A stretch of DNA of 64,000 nucleotides from Sphingomonas sp. LaA6.9 (GCF_022601895.1 NZ_JAKVIO010000011.1:26805-90804), one strand, 5' to 3'. Shown: positions 49,314 through 58,138, numbered from the stretch's first letter. Program-made: numbers and translations. The notes: generated from the letters alone by a model not told the origin.

Positions 49314-50078
49314 CTAACGAAACACCGCCTTGCGCTTTTCGAGGAAGGCCGAGACGCCCTCCCTGAAATCCTCGCCGGTGAAGGCGGAGGCGAACAGCGC
49401 ATGCGTCTCGGCATCGTCGTCGGCCTGACCGTCAAGGATACGGCGAACGATCTTCTTGGTGTTGCGCACGCTGTGCGACGATGCGGTCGCGATCGTGCCC
49501 GCCAGCGCGGTGGCCGCCGCCACCGGATCCTCGTCGAGGATCTCGATCAGCCCGATGCGCTGCGCCTCTTCGGCGGGCAGGAGTTGGGCGGTGAACAAGA
49601 TACGCTTGGCCTGCGCAGGGCCCACCAGATCGACGAGCAGCTTGGTGTCGTGCAGCGAATAGACGAGGCCGAGCTTCGCGGGCGTGATGCCGAAGCGCGC
49701 GCGCGACGACGCGACGCGCAGGTCGCACGCGATCGAAAGCCCGCAGCCGCCGCCCACGCAATCGCCGTCGATCGCGGCGATGACGGGCTTTTCGGCGCGC
49801 GCCAGTTCGTGCTGCGCGCGGCGGATCGCATCCTGGTTCTTCGCGCGCCATTCGGGATCGAGCGCGCCTTCGCCGAACTCGGCGATGTCCGCCCCCGCGC
49901 AGAAGGTGCCAGCCTCGGCCGAGCGCAGGATCACGACCTTGATCGCATTATCCGCCATCGCATCACCGAGCAGCTCGGGCAGTGCCTCCCACATCGCCTG
50001 CGTAAAGGCGTTGCGCTTCGCCGCGCGGTCGATCAGCAGATGCGCGATCGCGCCCTGTTTTTCGAGGCGAACGCTCAT
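49314..50078 (-). CDS. Enoyl-CoA hydratase/isomerase family protein, non-canonical
   Basis: The 254-residue crotonase-fold protein has the oxyanion-hole segments GTFCAGADIAEF (about 57-68) and GDCVGGGCGLSIACD (about 105-119). The two glutamates of classical hydratases are not kept: the residue after GGGC is Gly113, and where Pro-Glu is expected the sequence reads FGITPAKLG. Other crotonases with these changes act as isomerases, decarboxylases or hydrolases. The C-terminal EDFREGVSAFLEKRK is standard. ATG 50078 overlaps the deacetylase-like gene's stop; a longer frame upstream is rejected. It probably acts on a CoA thioester of the island. Confidence 0.88.
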   Translation of the reverse strand: MSVRLEKQGAIAHLLIDRAAKRNAFTQAMWEALPELLGDAMADNAIKVVILRSAEAGTFCAGADIAEFGEGALDPEWRAKNQDAIRRAQHELARAEKPVIAAIDGDCVGGGCGLSIACDLRVASSRARFGITPAKLGLVYSLHDTKLLVDLVGPAQAKRILFTAQLLPAEEAQRIGLIEILDEDPVAAATALAGTIATASSHSVRNTKKIVRRILDGQADDDAETHALFASAFTGEDFREGVSAFLEKRKAVFR

Positions 50079-50941
50079 GCCGGATCGACCTTGGCGAGGT
50101 GCTGCGCGATCTGGTGGCGCGTGGTGATCCATACATCCTTCTTCGCGGTCACATGGCGGAAGAATTCCTCGAGCGCCCAGATGCGGCCCGGACGCCCGAT
50201 GATACGCAGGTGAAGGCCCAGCGACATCATCTTGGGATTGCCTGCCTCGCCCTCGCGATAGAGCTGATCGAAGCAGTTCTTGGCGTATTCCAGCCACTGC
50301 GTCGGCGTCATCGCGGGATCGGTCCACATCTTCATGTCGTTGGAATCGAGCTGATAGGGCACGATCGCTATCGGCTTTCCGGGCACCGTCGCCTTGTCCC
50401 AGAACGGCACGTCGCCCGAATAATCGTCCATATGATAGGCGAAACCCTCCTCGATCAGCAGGCGCCGCGTATTGTCGGTATGGAAATAGCGGCTCAGCCA
50501 GCCATAGGGGCGCACGCCCACGGTCTTCTCGATCGAGCTGACGGCTTTGCGGATGAAGTCGCGCTCCTGCTCCTCGTTCATCTTGAACTGGTGCACCCAG
50601 CGCCAGCCATGGCTGACGGGCTCATGACCGAGTTCGGCAATGGCCTGAGCGATCCCGGGATGGTTTTCGAGGCTGAGCGCGGCAACGGTCCAGCTCGCCA
50701 TGATGTTGTAATCACGCAGTAGCTTCACGACACGCGGCGCACCCGCCTTGATGCCATAGAGATAGTTGGATTCATTGCCGTAATTGCGGATCGGCGACTT
50801 GATATGGATGCCGAGCTCGTCGACGGGCTCCATGCCGCGGTCGCCCCGCGCCACGGTCATTTCCGAGCCTTCCTCGACATTGACGACGACCGACAGCGCG
50901 AGCTTCGCGTCGTTCGGCCAGTCGATCCGTTCCTCGATCAT
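50075..50941 (-). CDS. Polysaccharide-deacetylase-fold hydrolase of PuuE/imidase type
   Basis: The 288-residue protein has the NodB fold but with the signature of the PuuE allantoinase/cyclic imidase group: VVVNVEEGSE near the N-terminus in place of Asp-Asp, NYLYGIKAGAPRVVKLL, GHEPVSHGWRWV (the H-x3-H position is kept in part), GLHLRIIGRPGRI. Such enzymes open cyclic amides or imides rather than deacetylate sugars. The ATG at 50941 with GAGGAG 8 bases upstream is used; a TTG at 50944 adjoins. The gene overlaps neighbours at both ends. With the amidase upstream it suggests stepwise imide hydrolysis. Confidence 0.85.
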   Translation of the reverse strand: MIEERIDWPNDAKLALSVVVNVEEGSEMTVARGDRGMEPVDELGIHIKSPIRNYGNESNYLYGIKAGAPRVVKLLRDYNIMASWTVAALSLENHPGIAQAIAELGHEPVSHGWRWVHQFKMNEEQERDFIRKAVSSIEKTVGVRPYGWLSRYFHTDNTRRLLIEEGFAYHMDDYSGDVPFWDKATVPGKPIAIVPYQLDSNDMKMWTDPAMTPTQWLEYAKNCFDQLYREGEAGNPKMMSLGLHLRIIGRPGRIWALEEFFRHVTAKKDVWITTRHQIAQHLAKVDPA

Positions 50942-51774
50942 CAATGCATCTCCTCACCGCCCGAGACGTTCAGCGCCTCTCCGGTCACGTAAACTGCGTC
51001 GTCGGAAGCCAGCCATGCGCAAGCGGCGGCGGTGTCGCTGCCAAGACCCGGGCGCCCCATCGGGTTCTTGCGCTTCATGTTTTCGATATATGCCTCGACG
51101 CTGTCGAACCCGAGAAGCTTCGAGAAATACTCGTTCTGCTTCGCGCCGAGCCCGGTGGTGACATGGTTGGGGCACACGGCGTTGACGGTGATGCCGTACT
51201 GGCCAAGCTCGATCGCGTTGGAACGTGTGAGGCCGACCATGCCGTGCTTGGAGCTGGTATAGGGCGCCATGTGCGGGAAGCCTGACTTGGCGGCCTGGCT
51301 CGCGATGTTGATGATGCGCCCGCCCTTGCCGGCGGCGATCATCGCCTTCGCCGCCGCCTTGGTGCCGTAAAAGGCGCCCGACAGGTTGACGCCGATCACG
51401 GCTTCCCATTCGCTCGACGTCGTCTCGAGCAGCGGCTTCATGATATAACCGATGCCCGCATTGTTGACCCAGATATCGAGCGATCCGAACGCCTCGACGG
51501 TCTTCGCGACGAGCGCCTCGCAGCTTTCCTCCGATCGTACGTCGCACGGGATCACCGCGACCTTCGCGCCGCGCTGGCGCAGTTCCGCGGCCACCGCTTC
51601 CATCTCGTCGGTGGTGCCGATATCGCCCGCGCCCATGTGCTCGGCGGGCTTGCCCAGATCGGAGATGACGCAGTTCGCGCCCTCATCGGCGAAGCGTTGC
51701 AGGATCGCCTGCCCCAGCCCCTTGTCGCGCCCCGATCCGGTGACGACGATCGTCTTTCCTTCGAAGCGGCGCAT
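50941..51774 (-). CDS. Short-chain dehydrogenase/reductase
   Basis: The 277-residue NAD(P)-binding Rossmann protein has the cofactor loop VVTGSGRDKGLGQ (the G-x3-G-x-G pattern with an insertion), DIWVNNAG, catalytic Ser159 (NIASQAAKS), and Tyr172-x3-Lys176 (YTSSK). The Asp of VISDLG at the second strand end suggests NAD preference. It probably oxidises an alcohol or reduces a ketone in the island pathway. The start is ATG 51774 (TGATG overlap with the upstream gene); a GTG at 51777 is equally close. It overlaps the imidase-like gene. Confidence 0.92.
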   Translation of the reverse strand: MRRFEGKTIVVTGSGRDKGLGQAILQRFADEGANCVISDLGKPAEHMGAGDIGTTDEMEAVAAELRQRGAKVAVIPCDVRSEESCEALVAKTVEAFGSLDIWVNNAGIGYIMKPLLETTSSEWEAVIGVNLSGAFYGTKAAAKAMIAAGKGGRIINIASQAAKSGFPHMAPYTSSKHGMVGLTRSNAIELGQYGITVNAVCPNHVTTGLGAKQNEYFSKLLGFDSVEAYIENMKRKNPMGRPGLGSDTAAACAWLASDDAVYVTGEALNVSGGEEMH

Positions 51775-52079
51775 CACAGCGTCTCGGTCAGGATGAACTG
51801 CGGATTGTCCGCGAATTGCTGGAATTCGGCGGCGACCTTCTGCACTGCCTCGCTTGCGACGTCCTTGCCGAAAGCATCCATGTCGGCGACGTCGATCACT
51901 TCGAAATATGCATAGGGTGACGGCGCATCGCTGCCGAGCACGCCAGTCGCACGGTGGACCTGGAAGTCCTTCACCGAAGCGAGCGCGTTGACGCCCGGAA
52001 TATCGGTCGAACGCGCCCAGTTCTCATAGGCCGCGGGATCGGCGTCGGGCTTGAGGTTGAACAGCACGATGATCCGCAT
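51774..52079 (-). CDS. REDY-like/HapK-type small protein (dimeric alpha-beta barrel)
   Basis: The 101-residue protein begins MRIIVLFNLKPDADPAAYENWARS, followed by LASVKDFQVHRATGVLG and YAYFEVIDVADMDAFGKD. This is the pattern of the REDY-like HapK family, small ferredoxin-like proteins that accompany catabolic or biosynthetic enzymes. Catalysis is not established for the family. Ribosome site and ATG at 52079 are good. It sits between the amidase and the SDR in the same operon. Confidence 0.8.
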   Translation of the reverse strand: MRIIVLFNLKPDADPAAYENWARSTDIPGVNALASVKDFQVHRATGVLGSDAPSPYAYFEVIDVADMDAFGKDVASEAVQKVAAEFQQFADNPQFILTETL

Positions 52080-52099
52080 GGGGCTCTCCTTGTTATCAA

Positions 52100-53416
52100 T
52101 CAGATCAGGGGGGATGGCGCATAGCCGGCGAGGCCGGCGTCGAGTTTGCGTGCCAGCGCGATCAGCGCGCCCTCGCTGTTCTCCGGGCCGACAAGCTGCA
52201 CGGCGACGGGCAGATTGTCGTCGTCGAGACCTGCGGGAATGCTGATCGCGGGCAGCCCCGCGATATTGGCGAAGGCGGTGAAGGCGGACTGGTTCGCGGG
52301 CGGTCGGGTACTGTGCCGGAAGGCCGCCTGAGGCGCCGTCGGCATCAGCAATATTCCGTCGCTCCCCACCGCATCGCGCACGGCCTGGCGCGTGCGATCT
52401 ACAATCGCCTCGGCGCGGTCGACATCGGCGTCGGAGCGGCTATCGGCATAGTCGAGCATGAACCGCAGTTCCGCGGACAGCCGATCGGCCTCATCCCTGC
52501 GCTTCGTACCAAGATGTTCGATCAGCTGGCGTGCGGCGACGACGAAGCCGGCAAAGCGTATGTCGGGAGCGCTATCCTCGAGCATGAGCGATGTTCTCGG
52601 CATGTCGCCCGCCAGCGCCACTGCCCGCTCATAGGCGGCGAGCACGGCGGGTTCGCAGTCTAGGTCGTCAAAGCTGTCGAGCACGATCAGCCGCGCCAGC
52701 GCGAACGCTGCCTCCGCAGGTTCGGCAAGCACCGCGAGCAATGCTTCGAGATCGTCGATCGATCGTGCTATCGGGCCGATGCTGTCGAGCCATTCACTCA
52801 GCGGCACCAGCCCGGCGTCGGAGATTGCGCCATGCGTCGGCTTGATCCCGTAGACGCCGTTATATGCAGCGGGAATACGGACCGAGCCGAGCGTGTCGGT
52901 GCCAAGTGCGGCCACGCAGAGCCCCGCCGCGACCGCCGCACCGCTGCCGCCCGACGAGCCGCCCGGGGTGTAGCCCTCGCGGTGCGGATTGATGGTCTGG
53001 CCGAACCAGGGATTGTCCGTGGTCGCCCCGAGCGCGGCTTCGTGCATGTTGAGCGTGCCTAGGATGATCGCCCCCGCCGCGCGCAGCCTCGTGACGGCCT
53101 CGGCATCGTCGGGCGCAGTGATTCCGCGCCGCGCCTCCATGCCCGCATTCCATTCCAGGCCCTTCACCGCGATGTTGGACTTGATCGCGACCGGCACGCC
53201 TTCGAGCGCGCGCGCCCTGCCCTCGGCTATGCGGTCGCCGCTCTCCTTCGCCGCCGCCGCGGCGCCGGCACGATCGACCTCGATATAGGAGCGGATCGCG
53301 GGATCATGGGCATCGATGCGCGCCAGATAATGCTCGACCACCCGGGCAGGCGTGGTTTCGCCCGCCGCATAGGCCGCGCGCAGCCCGGATATGTCGAGCC
53401 GGTGCAATGGGGTCAC
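52100..53416 (-). CDS. Amidase signature family enzyme
   Basis: The 438-residue protein hydrolyses a carboxamide or related C-N bond. The Ser-cisSer-Lys triad is visible: Lys79 (PVAIKSNIAVKG), the cis-Ser in GGSSGGSGAAVAAGLC (about 154-155), and nucleophile Ser178 in DTLGSVRIPAA. The length is slightly short for the family (usually 450-500), but the core is complete. GTG at 53416 overlaps the CoA-ligase stop (GTGA). It may hydrolyse the half-amide made by the imidase-like enzyme of this operon. Confidence 0.92.
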   Translation of the reverse strand: MTPLHRLDISGLRAAYAAGETTPARVVEHYLARIDAHDPAIRSYIEVDRAGAAAAAKESGDRIAEGRARALEGVPVAIKSNIAVKGLEWNAGMEARRGITAPDDAEAVTRLRAAGAIILGTLNMHEAALGATTDNPWFGQTINPHREGYTPGGSSGGSGAAVAAGLCVAALGTDTLGSVRIPAAYNGVYGIKPTHGAISDAGLVPLSEWLDSIGPIARSIDDLEALLAVLAEPAEAAFALARLIVLDSFDDLDCEPAVLAAYERAVALAGDMPRTSLMLEDSAPDIRFAGFVVAARQLIEHLGTKRRDEADRLSAELRFMLDYADSRSDADVDRAEAIVDRTRQAVRDAVGSDGILLMPTAPQAAFRHSTRPPANQSAFTAFANIAGLPAISIPAGLDDDNLPVAVQLVGPENSEGALIALARKLDAGLAGYAPSPLI

Positions 53417-54783
53417 AGCTTGCGCTCGTCGATCAGGCGGATCGGCTTCTGGCGCACGTCGATCTGTGTCGCCGCCGCAGTCTCGCCAACGCCGACTAGT
53501 GACACCGAAACCTCGACACCCAGCCCCTGACGGAGAAGTGCGGCAAGCTGCGCCTCATCCGTGCCGCCACGGCTTTCGAGCGTCACGCGCATATCATCAC
53601 GCCCCGCCGCGTCGCGCGACAGGTGGCAGACATATTCGCCCGTCAGGTCGGCGCGGTTTTCGATCAGCGCGCCGATCGCGTGCGGGAAGACGTTGATGCC
53701 GCGCAGCTTGACCATGTTGTCGCTGCGGCCCTTGAAGCCCGCGATGCGCTTGAACACCATGCCCGTCTGGTTGGCGCCGGTCAGCTCATGCGTGATGTCG
53801 TGTGTGTTGAAGCGGATGCAGGGCGCGATATCGTCCTTGAACAGACAGGTGACGACCATGTCGCCCGTCTCGCCCGAGCCGACCGCAGTGCCCGTGTCGA
53901 CGTCGAGCAGCTCGAGATACTGCGCGTCTTCCCAGACATAGAGGCCGTCGCGCTCGGGGCCTTCGCCCGCGATCGAGCCGGTATCGCCCACGCCGTACCA
54001 GTCATAGGCTTTGGCCCCGCCCCATGCCTTTTCCACGCCGGCGCGGTCCTCGGTGCCAAGATGGCCGCAGATCATCTTGATGTTGATCTTGTCGAGCAGC
54101 CCCTCGGCCTCGGCGACCTCCGCGAGCTTGCGGATATAGTCGATGAAGCCGACCAGCACCGAGACGCTGAAATCCGCCATCAGGCCGACCTGGTTGATCG
54201 AGCGGGTCTCGATCCCCGTACCCGCCGACAGGAAGATCGAGTTGGTGAAATGCGTCACCGCCTCACGGATATAGTGGCCGCCATTGATCATGCCGTGGCC
54301 ATAGACCGACTGCACGACATCCGACGGGCTCACGCCCTGCCAGCGATACATGCGCCCGACGAGCAAATTGGTGATCTCGCGTCCCTTGGGTCCGAAGAGC
54401 AGAGCCTGCGGGCGCCCGGTGGTGCCCGAGGTGGTGTGAAAGATCGTGGGCGCGCGGTCGGGCCCGCCCAACCCGCCGAAATCGCCATAGGGCGGATGAT
54501 CGGCGATCGACGCCATCAGGTCGCTCTTGTCGTAGACGGGGAGCTTCACGATGTCCTCGAGTCCGCGAATGTCGCCCGCCTCGAGGCCTTTCGCGCCCCA
54601 GAGCCGCTGATAGAACGGGATCTCCCAGCCGCGCTTCATCAGTTTCAGGAAGCGTTCGTTCTGGAGCGCTTGGAGTTCGTCGCGGCTCATCGCGGTATAG
54701 CGCGCGGTGAAGGCGTCGCCGACGGGATAGTCCTGGAGCATCTGCCTGGCGTCGAAGGCTTCGAAATAGGTGGGGAAGGTCAT
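53413..54783 (-). CDS. Phenylacetate-CoA ligase (PaaK) family adenylate-forming enzyme
   Basis: The 456-residue protein activates a carboxylic acid to its CoA ester with ATP. The P-loop FHTTSGTTGRPQALLFG (about 113-129) and YDWYGVGDTGSIAGEGP (nucleotide-binding) are clear, as is the C-terminal FKGRSDNMVKLRGINVFP hinge. The family handles aromatic acids such as phenylacetate but also other acids, so the substrate is open. It overlaps the PrpD gene upstream and the amidase downstream by four bases each, so it is translationally coupled in the island. Confidence 0.9.
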   Translation of the reverse strand: MTFPTYFEAFDARQMLQDYPVGDAFTARYTAMSRDELQALQNERFLKLMKRGWEIPFYQRLWGAKGLEAGDIRGLEDIVKLPVYDKSDLMASIADHPPYGDFGGLGGPDRAPTIFHTTSGTTGRPQALLFGPKGREITNLLVGRMYRWQGVSPSDVVQSVYGHGMINGGHYIREAVTHFTNSIFLSAGTGIETRSINQVGLMADFSVSVLVGFIDYIRKLAEVAEAEGLLDKINIKMICGHLGTEDRAGVEKAWGGAKAYDWYGVGDTGSIAGEGPERDGLYVWEDAQYLELLDVDTGTAVGSGETGDMVVTCLFKDDIAPCIRFNTHDITHELTGANQTGMVFKRIAGFKGRSDNMVKLRGINVFPHAIGALIENRADLTGEYVCHLSRDAAGRDDMRVTLESRGGTDEAQLAALLRQGLGVEVSVSLVGVGETAAATQIDVRQKPIRLIDERKL

Positions 54784-56087
54784 GCTGGCTCCGGACGTGT
54801 GAAATAGGAAAGCGGATCGGAAAACAGGCGCGCATCGGGCTCGCTTGCGGCAAGCTCACGCGCGAGGCTGCGTTTGGTCTCGGTCTGTGCGGCGCTCATC
54901 GCGGCTTGAGGATGACCGAGCGTGTTGGGGATGACGCGCTCGACGACCGAACCGTCGGTGCGCGTCACCACCAGCCGCTGCGGCGACAGCGCGTTGAGAT
55001 CGGCATTGCCGTCGAGCGTGATCGAGAGCTTGGCCGACAGCGCCCCGATTGCCGGATCGGCAAAGGTCGCGGGCGTGAAACGGCGCGGATCGATGCGCCG
55101 GTCGGTCAGCATCAGCGCGACGAGCAGCGGCAGGCAGAGCCGCGCATAGGCGGGCGTCATGTCGGCCTTGAGCGGTCGCCCCACCAGCCGCTGGATCAGC
55201 GGTGGGACAAAGGCCTCGATCTTCGCAACCGATGCGGCGTCGATCGCGCCCTCGCGCAGCAGCGTGTCGAGCGTCGCGAGTACCGCGTGGCTCGCACGGC
55301 CCGACGGGAACGGCTTGATGCTGACCTCGGCGATCCGCCAGACGCTGCCGAGCGCATTGGCATAGGCGGCGGGATCGCCCTTGTCGAACAGCGTGAAATA
55401 CCCGAACGGCCCTTCGAGCGCATCATGCGGGCCGGTGAGCCCGGCCTTGACCAGATCGACCGCGGCGATCGCCGCGCGCGCAGCCCCCGCGATCTGCAAG
55501 GGCAGCGCGATCGAGCCCTCGACATGCGCCTGCATCGTGCCCGCGCATTGCGAATAGGCGAGCCCCAGCACGTCCTCGACATTCTCGACGCCGTCGATCC
55601 GCGCCACGGCAAGCGCCGAGCCGATGCAGCCCGCGGTTGCGGGGCGGAAGAAGCTGAGCGGCGTTGTGGCGGAAATGCCGAGCCCGCTTGCGATATCGAC
55701 ACCCACCGCCAGCGCTGCGAGCGCATCGTCGGGGTCGCAACCGCCACGCCGGTCGATCGCCGCCATCACCGATGCGGTGACGGTCGAAAGCGCATGCACG
55801 ACCGCGGGCTCATGCACCGCGTCCCATTCAAGGCAATGGATCTGGAAGGCGTTGACGAACGCCGCGCCCGCTGCGGGCAGCCGGACATCGCGCGCTATCA
55901 CGCGCGCATCATTCCCCTGCCCCCAGCAGCGCGCCGCTGACAGCACGCCGTCCGCTCCCGGTGCGGTCGAACCCGCCGCCCCCGTCGCGAGAGTGTCGCC
56001 GAGCAGATGGATCGCGGCCTCGCGCACAGCCGGGTCAAGCCGGTGCTCTGCGCGCGCGAAATCGAGGATGCGCCGCGTTGCGGTCAC
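54780..56087 (-). CDS. MmgE/PrpD family protein (copy 2)
   Basis: The 435-residue protein belongs to the family of 2-methylcitrate dehydratase (PrpD), cis-aconitate decarboxylase and iminodisuccinate epimerase. Recognisable blocks are LLGDTLATGAAGS, CLEWDAVHEPAVVHALSTV, GISATTPLSFFRPATAG and IKPFPSGRASHAVL. Members act on hydroxy- or unsaturated tri- and dicarboxylates. GTG at 56087 overlaps the copy 1 stop (GTGA); longer extension is rejected. It lies downstream of copy 1 and upstream of the CoA ligase. Confidence 0.88.
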   Translation of the reverse strand: MTATRRILDFARAEHRLDPAVREAAIHLLGDTLATGAAGSTAPGADGVLSAARCWGQGNDARVIARDVRLPAAGAAFVNAFQIHCLEWDAVHEPAVVHALSTVTASVMAAIDRRGGCDPDDALAALAVGVDIASGLGISATTPLSFFRPATAGCIGSALAVARIDGVENVEDVLGLAYSQCAGTMQAHVEGSIALPLQIAGAARAAIAAVDLVKAGLTGPHDALEGPFGYFTLFDKGDPAAYANALGSVWRIAEVSIKPFPSGRASHAVLATLDTLLREGAIDAASVAKIEAFVPPLIQRLVGRPLKADMTPAYARLCLPLLVALMLTDRRIDPRRFTPATFADPAIGALSAKLSITLDGNADLNALSPQRLVVTRTDGSVVERVIPNTLGHPQAAMSAAQTETKRSLARELAASEPDARLFSDPLSYFTRPEPA

Positions 56088-57328
56088 AGCCAGTCCTCCA
56101 GCAATGCGGTGATATCCGACACGCGTTCGCCCCTGAGGACAATATTGATCGCTTCCTCGGCCGCTCCCGCGTCGATCCCGCCCCACGCCATCAGCGCCCG
56201 CGCCTTGTCGATCACGCCCGCTTCGGACAACGGCCGCTCGGGATCACCGCGCGCATCGGAAAGCACTATCGACCCCATTTCGGTGGACACCGCTGCGCCA
56301 AAATGCGCGGGATAGTCATGGGTGAAATCATCACCCTCGACCACCGTCACCAGCGCCCGCGCACCGGCAAGCGCGGCGATGGCATCGGGCTCGAAATCGG
56401 CAAGCTGTGGCGCGCCGCGCTCCATGACGATCGCCACTGCATGCTGGAGCGAGAATTTGGCGTCGATCACGCTCTGCGGATCGGGCCGATCACAAAAGAC
56501 GAGCGCATCGCGATAGGTGGAAACGGTCACTTTCCCGGCGAGTGCCCCGCGGGCCTTGAGTTCAAGCGCGGCATCGATTGCGGGATGCGCATGGCGACAT
56601 GCGCCCCAGGGCTTGAAACTGACCTCGCCGATCCGCCAGGCATCGCGAAGCTCAAGCGGCTTTGGTGCGTCGCAGGTCGCGGCGAACAGACCCTGCGGAC
56701 CTTCGAGAATGAAGCGCGGCCCCGTGACGCCCGCCACCGCCTGCCGTGCCGCCTCGCTGCCCGTACGCATCGCATGCGCCAGATGCCATTGCTTGGCCAT
56801 CACGGGCTCGTGCCGCATTTGCCAGAAGCCTCCGGTCACCGAGCCGGCAAGGCCCAGTGCCGACACGAGCTGCGCTTCATTCGCGCCCAACCGGAACGCC
56901 GCCGTCGCAGCAGCGCCAAAACCGCCCGCGGTCGCAGTATTGTGCCAGAAAGCATAGTGACGGCCGTCGAGCATCGCGCCGATCGCGATCATCGCCTCAT
57001 AGCCGCGCACGCCCGCATCGAGCGCCTCGTCGATGCGGTCGCCGCCCAAGCCAAGCACGGCCGGCCAGACAACGGGCCCGGGATGGAGGATCGCGGTGCG
57101 ATGGACGTCATCCATTTCGAGGACATTGCCGAGCCAGGCTGCCTTGCCAGCGGCCGCGTCCGCACTAAATCCCATCTGAATTTGCGCGATTTCCGAACGT
57201 CTTGCACCCGCGACGCACCCGAGCCAGTCAAGCAGGTGCAGTCGCGATCTTGTCCGTACAATATTTTCTATCGGGCGTTGCAGATGCTGTGCAAGCCGCT
57301 CGATTAGGCTATGATCGGCCATACTCAT
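56084..57328 (-). CDS. MmgE/PrpD family protein (copy 1)
   Basis: The 414-residue protein has LLDWLGCVAGARRSE, LEMDDVHRTAILHPGPVV, GRHYAFWHNTATAGGFGAAA and SFKPWGACRHAHPAIDA, the standard order of PrpD blocks. It is only distantly like copy 2, so the two may form a heteromeric pair or act in sequence. It is the first gene of the minus-strand operon running to 49314 or further, and is divergent from gntR. The start ATG 57328 puts an operator-like sequence (57250-57261) inside its first 27 codons. Its PrpD fold fits dehydration or isomerisation of a diacid. Confidence 0.88.
   Translation of the reverse strand: MSMADHSLIERLAQHLQRPIENIVRTRSRLHLLDWLGCVAGARRSEIAQIQMGFSADAAAGKAAWLGNVLEMDDVHRTAILHPGPVVWPAVLGLGGDRIDEALDAGVRGYEAMIAIGAMLDGRHYAFWHNTATAGGFGAAATAAFRLGANEAQLVSALGLAGSVTGGFWQMRHEPVMAKQWHLAHAMRTGSEAARQAVAGVTGPRFILEGPQGLFAATCDAPKPLELRDAWRIGEVSFKPWGACRHAHPAIDAALELKARGALAGKVTVSTYRDALVFCDRPDPQSVIDAKFSLQHAVAIVMERGAPQLADFEPDAIAALAGARALVTVVEGDDFTHDYPAHFGAAVSTEMGSIVLSDARGDPERPLSEAGVIDKARALMAWGGIDAGAAEEAINIVLRGERVSDITALLEDWL
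57250..57261. promoter_or_regulatory. Near-consensus GntR operator (TTGTCCGTACAA)
   Basis: This 12-base sequence matches the TTGTCCGGACAA palindrome in 11 of 12 positions and keeps the GT-N4-AC spacing. It lies 112 bases upstream of the gntR start and 67 bases inside prpD copy 1, a usual place for autoregulation and repression of the divergent operon. Confidence 0.55.
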
Positions 57329-57372
57329 CGGAAGAACTCCGAAGCGTAACGACTTGGCAGGGGAGCGTAATT

Positions 57373-58134
57373 TTGTCGGCCGCAGTTCAGAAAGCCACGG
57401 GAAATGGCGGCAAGAAGCCGCGCTATCAGGAACTTGCCGAAGATCTGCGCGCGGGAATATTGCGCGGCGACTATCCCGACCCCGCCCACTTCCCCACCGA
57501 AAGCGTGCTGTGCGCGCGCTACGGAGTCAGCCGGTTCACCGTACGCGAGGCGCTGCGCTCGCTGCAGACCGAAGGCCTGATCCAGCGCAAGCGCGGCTCG
57601 GGAACCGTGATCCAGCCCGCCTCTGCGCGCGGCGGCGCGCTGCACCAGCCGCTGTCCAACGTCGGCGAGATCCTTCAATATGCGCGCGACACCAAATATC
57701 TGTTCACCGCGCAGGGCACCACGCTGCTGCCCAAGAAGCTGGCGGCGCACATTGCCGAGCCCGTGGGCGGGCGCTGGTATCACTTCCGCGGCCTGCGCAC
57801 GCGGCAGGGCTCCGCTGAACCGATTGCGTTGACCGACGCCTATATCCATCCCGAGCTCGAGGCCGCCGCGCGCGAGATCCGTCCTAATGAGGACACGATC
57901 TTCCGCCAGCTCGAGCGCCTTTCGGGCGTCAAGATCGCGCGCGTGACGCAGGATATCCAGGCGGTTCCCGCGAGCGGCCCCGTCGCCGCCGAGCTGGGCG
58001 TTCCCCGCCGCAGCCCGTGCCTCAGGATCCTGCGCTGCTATCTCGACGCCTCCGGGCGAATCATCGAGATTTCGGCGAGCCACCATCCCGGCGACCGCTT
58101 CGCCTACACCATGCATATCGAGGTCGACGCCTGA
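57373..58134 (+). CDS. GntR family transcriptional regulator (HutC/UTRA type)
   Basis: The 253-residue regulator has a winged helix-turn-helix (about 18-82; FPTESVLCARYGVSRFTVREALRSL, then IQRKRGSGTVI) and a UTRA ligand-binding domain (about 95-245; GRWYHFRGLRTRQG, ISASHHPGDRFAYTMHIEV). The TTG at 57373 is chosen because AGGGGAG sits 7 bases upstream; the open frame extends to 57202 with no support. It is the only plus-strand gene in the island and is divergent from prpD. The nearby palindromes (57250, 62972, 63761) have the spacing used by HutC-type proteins. Its inducer is probably a pathway acid or CoA ester. Confidence 0.92.
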   Translation: MSAAVQKATGNGGKKPRYQELAEDLRAGILRGDYPDPAHFPTESVLCARYGVSRFTVREALRSLQTEGLIQRKRGSGTVIQPASARGGALHQPLSNVGEILQYARDTKYLFTAQGTTLLPKKLAAHIAEPVGGRWYHFRGLRTRQGSAEPIALTDAYIHPELEAAAREIRPNEDTIFRQLERLSGVKIARVTQDIQAVPASGPVAAELGVPRRSPCLRILRCYLDASGRIIEISASHHPGDRFAYTMHIEVDA

Positions 58135-58138
58135 AGCC

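Noticed and set aside
50075..50941. Reading the NodB-fold gene as a second exopolysaccharide deacetylase
   Set aside because: Its N-terminal motif is NVEEGSE as in PuuE/imidases, and it lies in an acyl-CoA operon far from the polysaccharide locus.
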